Below, piece after piece: positions 8,756-16,894 of a DNA stretch of 64,000 nucleotides. Position numbers and translations under genes: made by a program. The stretch's first letter is position 1. The number at the start of each line of letters is the position of its first letter. Source of the DNA: Pseudomonas marginalis (GTDB taxonomy: Bacteria; Pseudomonadota; Gammaproteobacteria; Pseudomonadales; Pseudomonadaceae); the NCBI RefSeq assembly GCF_024169655.1, contig NZ_JALJWV010000001.1:1989001-2053000 (forward strand), read 5' to 3'. The notes below the pieces were generated by a model. The model made no database searches. It saw nothing but the letters and a program-made list of their open reading frames with translations, and was not told the origin of the DNA.

Positions 8756-8783
8756 GGAACCGCTTGCGAGGTTTTACCACGAG
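8756..8783 (+). promoter_or_regulatory. Second hrp box
   Basis: GGAACC, 15 bases, then CCACGAG. The two core blocks match the HrpL consensus; only the last, less constrained A is replaced by G. It lies 62 bases before the ATG at 8846. Confidence 0.72.
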
Positions 8784-8845
8784 GACATTGCCTTCAGCCG
8801 TTGAATGGCTATTGGTGTCTTCATCTACCGAATCAGGTGTGGACG

Positions 8846-9130
8846 ATGAATCCGACATCATTTGAATCTCAACCCTCCCAATACACTGTTGCGACCTTGG
8901 CGATACCTGCACGGGAAGCCGGAGTCCAAAGCAAATCCCGTTCGCAGGCGCTCAACCTCACGTCGTCGCCGAAGTTCAGCTTCAGGGCGCCCACTGCCGA
9001 AGATTTCGATAAAGGTTCTCGAGCGCTCATGGAAGAACCGGTGTCCAACCCAGTGCTTTCAACGCTCGCCGGTTTATGGAGCAAGTTGTCCTGCCGTCCC
9101 GCCAATAACGCCGACCGGCATTTAGGCTAG
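8846..9130 (+). CDS. Small putative HrpL-regulated protein
   Basis: A 94-residue ORF placed directly behind the second hrp box. The N-terminus is rich in Ser, Thr and Gln (MNPTSFESQPSQYTVATL) with no hydrophobic signal, which suits a type III exported protein. The middle (SFRAPTAEDFDKGSRALMEE) loosely recalls the start of YscI/HrpB-type inner-rod proteins, but the C-terminal helical part of that family is not evident. I do not recognise a firm homologue. Its reality rests on promoter position and composition. Confidence 0.45.
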   Translation: MNPTSFESQPSQYTVATLAIPAREAGVQSKSRSQALNLTSSPKFSFRAPTAEDFDKGSRALMEEPVSNPVLSTLAGLWSKLSCRPANNADRHLG

Positions 9131-9228
9131 CCGTTGTACCGTTCTGCCCGGGAAAACGATAAGGCAGAGAAAAAGCGATCAGGCGTGCATGAGCTACTTG
9201 AAGGATTCAGGCCGCTCATGTCTTTTGT

Positions 9229-10380
9229 TCATACCCGCAGTATTTTGCCGCTGACCGCCACCGCTGCCAGCAATCCCCCGATCAGCAGGAAGGCGGTCGC
9301 CAGGCTGCTGCCATGGGCAATGAAGCCGATCACCGCAGGCCCGGCCAGAATGCCGGCATACCCGAGGGTGGTGATGGCCGGCACGGCAATGTGTTCCGGC
9401 ATGACGGTCTGCTTGCCGACCGCGGAGTAGAGTACCGGGACGATATTTGAGCAGCCGGCGCCGACCAATGCGTAGCCCAGCAGAGACATTTCCCAGGCTG
9501 GCGACAGGGTGGCGAGGAAGATCCCGGCCGCCGCCAGCGTTCCGCCTGCGACGATCACCCGCGCAGCTCCCAGTCGACGCACAATCCGGTCACCGCTCAG
9601 ACGGCCGGCGGTCATGGTCAGGGCAAAGGCTGCATAACCCAGGCCGGCATAGGCTTCATCCAGGCCGCGTTCAGCGCTGAGGAACACCGCGCTCCAGTCG
9701 AGCACGGCGCCTTCGGCCAAAAATACGATGAAACACAAGCAACCGATAAACAGCACCACGCCATGGGGAATGGCAAACGGCGGCCCTGAGCTTTCACTGC
9801 CGTAGGGCAACCAATGCGGGCCGGCCTTGAGCAGCGCCAGCGCCATGATGACGATCACCACCAGAGTCGCCTGCAGCGGCGAAAACCCCAACCCCAGCAG
9901 CCCGGAGACCCCCGCGGCACCGACGATGCCCCCCAGGCTGAACAACCCGTGGAAGCCCGACATCATGGTTTTGCCGCTGGCGCGCTCAACGATTACCGCT
10001 TGCAGGTTGACCGTGGAATCGACCGTGCCCAGGCCCGCGCCGAACAGGAACAGAGCGGCGATCAGCAGTGGGATCGAACTGACGGTGGCCAGCATGGGCA
10101 GGGCCAGACAGAGCAGAATCGTCCCGGCGCTCAGTACGCGCCGGCAACCATAACGAGAGGCCAGTGCGCCGGCCATCGGCATGGCGATGATTGATCCGAC
10201 GCCCAGGCACAACAGCAACAGGCCCAGGGTGCCCTCGTTGAGTTGGGCGCGGGCCTTGGCATACGGCACCAGCGGTGCCCAGGCAGCGATGCTGAAGCCG
10301 GCGATGAAGAAGGCAATACGGGTCGACATTTGCTCCAGCCGCCCGGGAACCACGGGCGCTGGGGTGGGGATGGCAGTCAT
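9229..10380 (-). CDS. MFS transporter (YbjJ-like)
   Basis: A 383-residue, 12-segment major facilitator protein. It starts RIAFFIAGFSIAAWAPLVPY, and the loop between segments 2 and 3 reads GALASRYGCRRVLSAG, the family A-motif region. The GxGxVDSTVNLQAV and FHGLFSLGG stretches resemble E. coli YbjJ and related sugar or drug exporters. The start codon is at 10380. It is divergent from the epimerase-like gene, and the ~350-bp gap between them carries an inverted repeat. The substrate is unknown. Confidence 0.85.
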   Translation of the reverse strand: MTAIPTPAPVVPGRLEQMSTRIAFFIAGFSIAAWAPLVPYAKARAQLNEGTLGLLLLCLGVGSIIAMPMAGALASRYGCRRVLSAGTILLCLALPMLATVSSIPLLIAALFLFGAGLGTVDSTVNLQAVIVERASGKTMMSGFHGLFSLGGIVGAAGVSGLLGLGFSPLQATLVVIVIMALALLKAGPHWLPYGSESSGPPFAIPHGVVLFIGCLCFIVFLAEGAVLDWSAVFLSAERGLDEAYAGLGYAAFALTMTAGRLSGDRIVRRLGAARVIVAGGTLAAAGIFLATLSPAWEMSLLGYALVGAGCSNIVPVLYSAVGKQTVMPEHIAVPAITTLGYAGILAGPAVIGFIAHGSSLATAFLLIGGLLAAVAVSGKILRV

Positions 10381-10732
10381 GGAAAATCCTTGGTTTTGCG
10401 TTCAGCGAACGATGTCCGGCGCGACATCCTTGCACATCAGGCCCCAGCGAGCGAGCCAGGTTCGCGCGGGGTTCACGCCGACTGCGGATTTTATTTTCTC
10501 CATCACGGAACGCTCTGGCCGCTCGCAGCCACCTAGAGGTCATCGCGCTGTAGGAGGTGTTCTGGAAGGTGCGTAATCCCCGTGAGAATTGCTGAACCCC
10601 AGGCTTCTTGCGGCGGATGACGCACCTTCCAGACCACTTCCCACACGTCGACCGTTCTGTAATACGCTGCTGCTTCTGTGTGCAGGTGACTTGACGGACG
10701 AAGCGATGAAGGACTTTCAGGCAGGCGACAAC
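10381..10732. other. Divergent intergenic region with a 19-bp inverted repeat
   Basis: No gene is supported here, although a frame from 10589 is open into the next gene. Its main structure is the inverted repeat at 10561-10633. It should contain the promoters for the minus-strand MFS gene and the plus-strand epimerase-like gene. Confidence 0.5.
10561..10633. repeat. Inverted repeat upstream of the epimerase-like gene
   Basis: The arms at 10561-10579 and 10615-10633 are complementary at 18 of 19 positions (TCTGGAAGGTGCGT then A/C then ATCC), separated by 35 bases. It could be an operator pair or a long mRNA hairpin. It does not match the REP families seen elsewhere in the window. Confidence 0.6.
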
Positions 10733-11737
10733 ATGACCCGGTTCTACGATGCCCGCGGCAATATCTATGGGGTGGTCAGCCCGGCCTGTTTGCGCCGCCA
10801 CGGTGTCGAGGTGCCCGACAATGCAGCGCTCGCGGCGAGCAGGCGGGACGCGTGGGCACTGCCGGCGATTGCCGCCGAATGTGGCTGGGGGCTTTCGCCG
10901 CGTCCGGCCGGTGCCAAGGCGCACCGGTGTGATGGGTTGTTGGTGGGACCGTTTCAGGCGGCGCCGCCGTTTGATCTGTTGATCGTCAACACGGACGGCT
11001 CCCTCGCGGAGCGCAGTGGCAATGGTCTGACCATCTTTGCCCAGGCGCTGAGCGATCAGGGTTTGATGACGCAGGGCTGCGAGCTGCGGGTGCATCACGA
11101 CAAACCGGATGCGAGGTCGCCGCTGGCGACTTATGTGGAGCCGGCGCTGTACGAGCAGGTTCGCGGGTTCTGGCTGGCCTTGGGGCAGCCGGCGTTCGGC
11201 CCGCTGGCGGTCGGCGCGGTGGGCGTAGACCCGCTTGTCGCCGAGGGTTGTGCGTTCAGCCATGTGCCCGCGCTGGCGGCAATCAACCCGCAATGGACGC
11301 GCAGCCAGTTTGTCCGGGTGGGCAACCCCCATTGTGTGACGTTGGTGACGCAGGCCGCTGCACTGCCGGACAATCAGCCGATGCTCCAGCCCGCGCTGTT
11401 CGAGCCATTGCAGGCGATTGCATTTGCGCCACCTGCCGGGCGTGGCCAGCCCTGCGTGGCCGGGGTCAATTTGCAATGGGCCGCCCGGGCGTCCGGCAAT
11501 CGAGTACTCGCGCGGGTGTTCGAGCGGGGAGAGGGGCCGACGGCATCCTCCGGGACCAGCGCCTGTGCCGTGGCGTGCGCGGCGTGGCGCGCTGGTTGGG
11601 TCGAGGGCGCGGAGGTCGCGGTGGTGATGCCGGGCGGTACGGTGCCGGTTCGGTTGCAGACGCAGGCTGAGACAGTGCTGAGCGTCAGCCTGTTCGGGGC
11701 TGCACGGGCGCAGATCGAGGCAGGGCCGCGCGGCTGA
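10733..11737 (+). CDS. Diaminopimelate-epimerase-like protein lacking both catalytic cysteines
   Basis: A 334-residue protein of the DapF fold. The first active-site segment reads NTDGSLAERSGNG, where DapF has a cysteine before GNG. The second reads TASSGTSACA, where DapF has ACGTGA. Both acid/base cysteines are therefore serines; the codons are AGT and TCC. The substrate-carboxylate residues around VGNPHCV are kept. Without cysteines the usual two-base racemisation is unlikely, so this may be an isomerase with altered chemistry or a binding protein. The start MTRFYDARGNIYG at 10733 best fits the fold; ATG 10706 is an alternative. It is convergent with codA. Confidence 0.75.
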   Translation: MTRFYDARGNIYGVVSPACLRRHGVEVPDNAALAASRRDAWALPAIAAECGWGLSPRPAGAKAHRCDGLLVGPFQAAPPFDLLIVNTDGSLAERSGNGLTIFAQALSDQGLMTQGCELRVHHDKPDARSPLATYVEPALYEQVRGFWLALGQPAFGPLAVGAVGVDPLVAEGCAFSHVPALAAINPQWTRSQFVRVGNPHCVTLVTQAAALPDNQPMLQPALFEPLQAIAFAPPAGRGQPCVAGVNLQWAARASGNRVLARVFERGEGPTASSGTSACAVACAAWRAGWVEGAEVAVVMPGGTVPVRLQTQAETVLSVSLFGAARAQIEAGPRG

Positions 11738-11775
11738 TCGATTCGAGTCGCAAACACAGCGTACTCGATTCGATC
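11736..11775. terminator. Hairpin between the convergent epimerase-like gene and codA
   Basis: The arms GATCGATTCGAGT (11736-11748) and ACTCGATTCGATC (11763-11775) pair at 12 of 13 positions with a 14-base loop. It begins in the stop codon of the plus-strand gene and lies 16 bases from the codA stop. There is no T-run, so efficiency is uncertain. Confidence 0.45.
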
Positions 11776-11790
11776 GTCGCCCCCCGCGTT

Positions 11791-13026
11791 CTACAAAAAC
11801 GCCACCTGCGCGGGCTGGCGCTTCATCAATACCTTGCCGTTGCGGATCGAGTACAGCGCCAGGCCCTGGCTGCGAATCACCTCGTAGTCGCTGTCTGCCG
11901 AAAGGATCAACAGATTGGCCGGCCGGCCGGGCTCCAGGCCGTAGCGATCACCGAGGGCCATGGCCTTGGCGCTGTTGTCCGTGACTAGGTCCAGCGCGCT
12001 TTGCAGGTTGCGGTAACCGAGCATGTGGCAGATGTGCAACCCGGCTTCGAGCACCCGCAGGATGTTGCCGTTGCCCAGGGGGTACCAGGGATCGACGATG
12101 GAGTCCTGGCCGAAGCACACGTTCATGCCGGCTTCCAGCAGCTCGTTGACGCGGGTCACGCCGCGCCGTTTCGGGAAGCTGTCGAAGCGCCCTTGCAGGT
12201 GAATGCTTTCGGTGGGGCAGGAGACAAAGCTGATACCGGAATGCCCGAGCAGGCGGAACAGTTTGGCGCAGTAGGCGTTGTCGTAGGAGCCCATGGCCGT
12301 GGTGTGGCTGGCGGTGACGCGGGCGCCCATGTCGCGGCTGCGGGCTTCTTCGGCCAGCACTTCGAGGAAGCGTGAGTGCGGGTCGTCGGTTTCGTCGCAG
12401 TGAACGTCCACCAGGCAGCCGCTGCGTTCGGCCAGGTCCATCAGGAACTTCACCGAACTCACGCCTTGGTCGCGGGTGTATTCAAAGTGAGGGATGCCGC
12501 CGATCACGTCGGCGCCCAGGCGAATGGCTTCCTCCATCAACTCGCGGCCGTTGCGGTATGACTCGATGCCCTCCTGGGGAAAAGCGACGATTTGCAGGTC
12601 GATCAGGTGCGTACTGTCTTCGCGCACTTCGAGCATGGCTTTGAGCGCGGTGAGGTTCGGGTCGGTGACGTCGACGTGGGTGCGCACGTGCTGGATGCCA
12701 TGGGCGGCGAGGGCCTGGATGGTTTTTTTGGCGCGGGCCTTGGTGTCTTCGTGGGTGATGGTGGCTTTGCGTTCGCCCCAGCACTCGATCCCTTCGAACA
12801 GGGTGCCGCTCATGTTCCAGCGCGGTTCGCCGGCGGTGAGGGTGGCGTCGAGGTGGATGTGCGGTTCGACGAAGGGCGGTATCACCAGGTTGCCGGCGGC
12901 GTCGAGGTCGTCGGGCGCGGCCGTGAGCGCTGTCGTTTGCGGCGTGATGCTGGCGATCCGGCCGTGTTCCAGGTGCAGATCATGCAGGCCTTCACGGTTG
13001 CGCAGGCGGGCGTTGATGATGTGCAT
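11791..13026 (-). CDS. codA: Cytosine deaminase
   Basis: A 411-residue amidohydrolase converting cytosine to uracil and ammonia. Metal and catalytic residues are all visible: PHIHLD (the HxH pair), VDVHCDETDD (His and Glu), ASHTTAMGSY (His) and GQDSIVDPW (metal Asp). The length is close to E. coli CodA. The start MHIINARL at 13026 is preferred over the longer frame to 13053. It is downstream of codB, transcribed in the same direction with an 84-base gap, forming a cytosine salvage operon. Confidence 0.93.
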   Translation of the reverse strand: MHIINARLRNREGLHDLHLEHGRIASITPQTTALTAAPDDLDAAGNLVIPPFVEPHIHLDATLTAGEPRWNMSGTLFEGIECWGERKATITHEDTKARAKKTIQALAAHGIQHVRTHVDVTDPNLTALKAMLEVREDSTHLIDLQIVAFPQEGIESYRNGRELMEEAIRLGADVIGGIPHFEYTRDQGVSSVKFLMDLAERSGCLVDVHCDETDDPHSRFLEVLAEEARSRDMGARVTASHTTAMGSYDNAYCAKLFRLLGHSGISFVSCPTESIHLQGRFDSFPKRRGVTRVNELLEAGMNVCFGQDSIVDPWYPLGNGNILRVLEAGLHICHMLGYRNLQSALDLVTDNSAKAMALGDRYGLEPGRPANLLILSADSDYEVIRSQGLALYSIRNGKVLMKRQPAQVAFL

Positions 13027-13110
13027 GGGCAAGTTCCTCTTGGCTAAAATCAATCAGGCAGGCGGCCGCCAGGTTACCATTTTGGTGAAACCGGGCGTCG
13101 AGGGTCGGTA

Positions 13111-14379
13111 TCATGCCTGGACGTCAGCCAACGCTGCCCGCCCGCGCAGTACGGCGCTGAGTAGCATGTAGGTCAGCGACGCGGCCACGATCCCCACCAG
13201 CGGTGCCACCCAGGGCGAATTGAACGCCAGTACGGTGCCCACGGCGTAGGCCGTCAGCCCCGGCCAGTTGAACGCGGGCAGGCGCGCCTCGGCCAGGCGC
13301 GGGTAGCGGCCGCGATAGCGATAGAAGAAGTCCGCCATGATCACCCCACCAATCGGTGGAATCACCGTGCCCAGCAGGATCAGGTACGGCACCAGCATGT
13401 CGTACATGCCGAGCAACGCCAGCAGCGTGCCAATCACCGCACCGGCCAGGGTGACTGTCTTGCGGCGGCGGGTGCGCAGCAGGTTGCAACCGGCCACGGC
13501 GAAGTTGTAGATGGTGTTGTCCTGAGTGCTCCAGATATTGAGCAGCAACATGGCCATCGCGGCCGTGGCAAAGCCTTGCAGCAGCAACACCTCCACCACG
13601 TCGGGCTGTTGATAGACGATGGCGCCATAAGCCCCGATCAGCACCATCAAGCCGTTGCCGACAAAGAAACCGATCAGGCTGGCGAGCACCGCGACCTTGG
13701 CCGAGCGCGAAAAGCGCGTCCAGTTGGTGGCCTGGGTCGCGCCGCTGACAAAGGTGCCGAACACCAGCGTAATCGCCGTCGACAAGTCCAGCTCCGACGT
13801 CGGCACCACCGCCAGCAACCCCTGCAGCCCGCCGACTTTCACCGTGGCGACCCACATCGACAGGCACAACAGAATGCCCATGGCCGGCACCGCGATGTAG
13901 GACAGAATCTCCAACCCGCGATAGCCCACGTAGGCCGTGGCGCAGAACAGCAGGCCAAACAGCACCATCAGCACCAGCACGTTGCCCTGGCTCAGCTCGA
14001 AATATTTGCCCAACACCACGGCGGCGGTAGCGGTGCCCCAGGCGTACCAGCCGATCTGGGTGAAACCGAGGATCAAATCACTGAGCTTGCTGCCGACTTC
14101 GCCAAAACAGAAGCGCCCCATCAACACCGAGTTCAGGCCGCTCTTGAATGCGATGTAACCCAAGCCTGCGGCATAAATGCCCAACAGCAGGTTACCCAAG
14201 GCCACGACGCCGAGCATGTCGACGAAACTGAACGCCACGCCCAGCTTGCCGCCGGCAAACATGGTCGCGGTAAAAAAGGTAAAGCCCAGCAGCACCATGG
14301 CGGTGGACGCCAGGCCCTTGCGTGCATGCATCGGGACTTCGCTGAGGGGGTAATCGTTGCCCGGTTCTTGCTGCGTCAT
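13111..14379 (-). CDS. codB: Cytosine permease
   Basis: A 422-residue NCS1-family transporter with about 12 membrane segments that imports cytosine. The N-terminus YPLSEVPMHARKGLAS and the QIGWYAWGTATAAVVLG segment are typical of CodB. The ATG at 14379 follows AGGGAGCAAGGCAC. The longer open frame to 14532 is out of the family pattern. It pairs with codA just downstream. Confidence 0.9.
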   Translation of the reverse strand: MTQQEPGNDYPLSEVPMHARKGLASTAMVLLGFTFFTATMFAGGKLGVAFSFVDMLGVVALGNLLLGIYAAGLGYIAFKSGLNSVLMGRFCFGEVGSKLSDLILGFTQIGWYAWGTATAAVVLGKYFELSQGNVLVLMVLFGLLFCATAYVGYRGLEILSYIAVPAMGILLCLSMWVATVKVGGLQGLLAVVPTSELDLSTAITLVFGTFVSGATQATNWTRFSRSAKVAVLASLIGFFVGNGLMVLIGAYGAIVYQQPDVVEVLLLQGFATAAMAMLLLNIWSTQDNTIYNFAVAGCNLLRTRRRKTVTLAGAVIGTLLALLGMYDMLVPYLILLGTVIPPIGGVIMADFFYRYRGRYPRLAEARLPAFNWPGLTAYAVGTVLAFNSPWVAPLVGIVAASLTYMLLSAVLRGRAALADVQA

Positions 14380-14570
14380 GTGCCTTGCTCCCTGAATGAG
14401 TGACGCAGGCCTATTGCACCGCGCGTGCCAATTCAGCCGCAGTGACGGGCGCACGGTGGGCGTTGTGCAGCGTGCACAGGATTTATTGCCAAACAGGCGC
14501 GGAGCACGGGCGGGAGTGGTCGCGGTGCCCAATCGGGCACGAAAGCGGTGCAGCGGTGATACACATTGGA

Positions 14571-15194
14571 TCAGTCGAACAGCGTTTGCGTGGTCTCGCC
14601 GCGATGAAAGGCAAAGGCCGCCTCAAGATCACTTTCGATGGTGCGCCCACGGGACAGCGGCGGCAGGTCGTCGAGGGCGAAGAACCCCACCTCGGTGGTT
14701 TCGAACCCGGCCGTCGGCGCCAGTTGGTCGACCCGTTCACACAGGAAATACAGCTTGTAGAAGTCCCGCACATCCGCGCGGTACAAGCCCTTGGCTTTGT
14801 GCGTGACGCTGTAGAGCGCCCGCGCGGTCACCGTCAGCCCGGCCTCCTCGCGGATCTCCTTGACGATGTTTTCCGCCGCCGACAGACCGATATCGGCATA
14901 ACCCCCCGGCAGCGCCCAGCAACCATCGGTCGCCTCGCGCACCAGCAGAATGCGCTCGCCGTCGATCACCGCGCCGCGTACATCGATCATCGGCGTCGAG
15001 TAGCGCTGGGCGAAATCCGAGACCAGCCCGGTGATGCGTTCCAGCGGCACATTGCCCAATTGCGCGAGCATGCTGTGGGCGATCTCGGCAATTTCCTCCA
15101 GGCGCTCGCGTTCGAAGTCGTCGGTGCAAAAATGCAGCCCCGTGGAAGCCAATGCCTGCAAGCGTTTGGCCTGGGCCAGCCAGGTGTTTTCCAT
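14571..15194 (-). CDS. NUDIX hydrolase with N-terminal extension domain
   Basis: A 207-residue protein. Residues ~1-60 form the helical NUDIX N-terminal domain (WLAQAKRLQALASTGLHF). The NUDIX region reads GGYADIGLSAAENIVKEI then REEAGL. Against the consensus Gx5Ex7REUxEExGU the first Glu is Leu and the Arg is Lys, while the metal-binding EIREE core is intact. Such proteins hydrolyse nucleoside diphosphates linked to another group; the substrate is unknown. The start MENTWLAQ at 15194 is used rather than the longer frame, which would overlap queD. Confidence 0.86.
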   Translation of the reverse strand: MENTWLAQAKRLQALASTGLHFCTDDFERERLEEIAEIAHSMLAQLGNVPLERITGLVSDFAQRYSTPMIDVRGAVIDGERILLVREATDGCWALPGGYADIGLSAAENIVKEIREEAGLTVTARALYSVTHKAKGLYRADVRDFYKLYFLCERVDQLAPTAGFETTEVGFFALDDLPPLSRGRTIESDLEAAFAFHRGETTQTLFD

Positions 15195-15225
15195 AGGGCG
15201 CTCCGACAGGGCGTTGACGTGAGGT

Positions 15226-15582
15226 TTACTCGCCGCGATAGATGCAGCCGCTGGTGCAGGTTTCATGGATGCGAATCGCGCTGAGTTCGGGCAGCAGGGG
15301 TTTCAATTCGGTCCAGATCCACTTGGCCAGTACTTCGCTGGTGGGGTTTTCCAGGCCGGGGATGTCGTTCAGGTAGTTGTGGTCGAGGCGTTCATAGAGC
15401 GGCTTGAAAATCGCCTTGATCTCCGAGAAGTCGCGAATCCAGCCGGTATGGGGGTCCAGGTCGCCGCTCAGGTGGATCGCCACCTTGAACGAATGTCCAT
15501 GCAGGCGCCCGCACTTGTGGCCGTCTGGCACGTGGGGCAGGCGGTGGGCGGATTCGAATGTAAATTCCTTGAAGATTTCCAC
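15226..15582 (-). CDS. queD: 6-carboxy-5,6,7,8-tetrahydropterin synthase
   Basis: A 118-residue QueD, the second step of queuosine precursor synthesis, making carboxytetrahydropterin from dihydroneopterin triphosphate. Zinc ligands are His13 (ESAHRLP), His28 and His30 (RLHGHSF), and the catalytic Cys24 is in KCGRLHGH. The C-terminal [13 protein letters not shown] holds the substrate-binding Glu. No other queuosine gene is adjacent; a NUDIX gene follows on the same strand after 31 bases. Confidence 0.95.
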   Translation of the reverse strand: MEIFKEFTFESAHRLPHVPDGHKCGRLHGHSFKVAIHLSGDLDPHTGWIRDFSEIKAIFKPLYERLDHNYLNDIPGLENPTSEVLAKWIWTELKPLLPELSAIRIHETCTSGCIYRGE

Positions 15583-15659
15583 AGTATTTTTCAGCTCGGT
15601 CAGGTTTCTGGCAGGCGGCGAGTTTAACAGCTACATCGCGCCTCGCGCATACCGCTGGG

Positions 15660-16739
15660 TCAAAGCGTCTGCAAGCGCTCGCCCAGGCCACCCTGGTCGG
15701 CCAGTTGCAGAAACTCATCGCCCAGGCGCCGGCTCTCGCTCATTGCGGTTTGCCAGTACTTGTTGCGACTCGCGTCATCGCCCAGAAAGCGCTTGAAGTC
15801 GCTGCGGTCCGGCAGTTTGCCGTGGGGCAGGCGGGCCAGGTAGTCCTTCGACGGTGCCAGCAGCAACACGTCCTGCAAGCCTTGTTGATTGCTGCGTCGC
15901 CATGGCAGGCTCTTGTCGAACCAGCCGGGGATGACGCGGTCGGTGAAGTGCGGGTACAGCACGATGTCATCGCCGTGGTAGGGCAGGTCGAGGTGGTAAT
16001 CCAGCAGGCCGCCGTCGCGGTAGGTGCCCGCGCCCGCGCCAGGCAGGTCGCGCACGCCTTGCATCACCATGGGGATTGAGCCAGACGCCAGCAGCGCCTG
16101 GCGCAGGTTGCCCAGGTTCAGGTCGAGGAAGCGCGACGGGAAATCCTGCAGCGCATGCACCGGCGGCGCCTGGCGTGGGTCGTGGAGGATCAGCCGTTCG
16201 AAATGCCGCGCCAGCCGTGCGCGGCCGCGCAGGTTGTCGGCAATTACCGACGATAAGCCCAGGCCCAGGCGCCCGCGGTGATCGTCGGCGAGCAGGCCGT
16301 GGCTCTTGACCACCATGATGTTCAGCCGATAGTCGGGGTTGTCCAGCACCCGCGCATCGCGCCCGGCCAGCAGGTCATCGAGCATGCGCCGGCAGCTCTG
16401 GCTGACCTCGGCCATGGTCACGCCTTTGGCAAAGCGCTGTTCGTTGTACAGGCGGCCGAGGTCGAGCAGGCCTTGCACCGGGTCGGGCAGGCAGGCGCTG
16501 GCAAACCGCCAGGAACCGATGGAGGCACCGATCAGCGCGCGTTCGCGCGGCGAGCGGGGTAGCCAGTCGCCGAACAGCGCCAGGTCCAGGCCCTGGATGC
16601 CCAAGGCCTTGGGCCCGCCCGCCGCACCGGGAAGGATACCGACATCGGCAGGCGTGAGGCCTTGCTCGCGAATGCGCGCAAAGGCGCGCTTGCCGGCCTT
16701 GAGTGTCAGGGCGGGAAACTTGATGTGGATGGCTGTCAT
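15660..16739 (-). CDS. Patatin-like phospholipase family protein
   Basis: A 359-residue protein with the patatin Ser-Asp dyad: GASIGS with Ser73, and the Asp of YRDGGLLDYHL near residue 243. The oxyanion segment is GAAGGPKALG near residue 38, a variant of the usual glycine-rich loop. There is no signal peptide. It probably acts as an acyl hydrolase in the cytoplasm or at the inner membrane face. It is divergent from the PepSY gene at 16895, and a perfect 9-bp palindrome lies between them. Confidence 0.85.
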   Translation of the reverse strand: MTAIHIKFPALTLKAGKRAFARIREQGLTPADVGILPGAAGGPKALGIQGLDLALFGDWLPRSPRERALIGASIGSWRFASACLPDPVQGLLDLGRLYNEQRFAKGVTMAEVSQSCRRMLDDLLAGRDARVLDNPDYRLNIMVVKSHGLLADDHRGRLGLGLSSVIADNLRGRARLARHFERLILHDPRQAPPVHALQDFPSRFLDLNLGNLRQALLASGSIPMVMQGVRDLPGAGAGTYRDGGLLDYHLDLPYHGDDIVLYPHFTDRVIPGWFDKSLPWRRSNQQGLQDVLLLAPSKDYLARLPHGKLPDRSDFKRFLGDDASRNKYWQTAMSESRRLGDEFLQLADQGGLGERLQTL

Positions 16740-16809
16740 ACCGGTCTCTGTTGAAGCGAGCGGGGCAGTATAGAAAATCTCGCCGGGTGAAGGAAAACGC
16801 GGGTGACGC

Positions 16810-16830
16810 GAATTGCCATGGTGGCAATTC
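16810..16830. promoter_or_regulatory. Perfect palindrome in the patatin/PepSY divergent region
   Basis: GAATTGCCA, TGG, TGGCAATTC. The 9-bp arms are fully complementary with a 3-base centre. The position between divergent genes suggests an operator. Its right arm runs into the BqsR-type box at 16828. Confidence 0.5.
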
Positions 16831-16843
16831 AGCTTCAGTTAAG
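16828..16843 (+). promoter_or_regulatory. BqsR-type box
   Basis: TTCAG, six bases, TTAAG. The published BqsR site of P. aeruginosa is TTAAG-N6-TTAAG; this differs at one base. It lies 51 bases before the first PepSY gene of an operon that encodes the cognate-looking regulator, which supports autoregulation. Confidence 0.6.
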
Positions 16844-16894
16844 TTGCCGCGGGTATGGTGGCGTAGGACAAATATCGTGAAGCGGAGACTTATC

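Noticed and set aside
9134..9430. 98-codon plus-strand ORF after the hrp island
   Set aside because: Most of it is antisense to the MFS gene; only the first 30 codons are free and they show no family.
11736..11775. Possible REP element between the epimerase-like gene and codA
   Set aside because: The inverted repeat has no resemblance to the REP arms elsewhere, so it is listed only as a hairpin.
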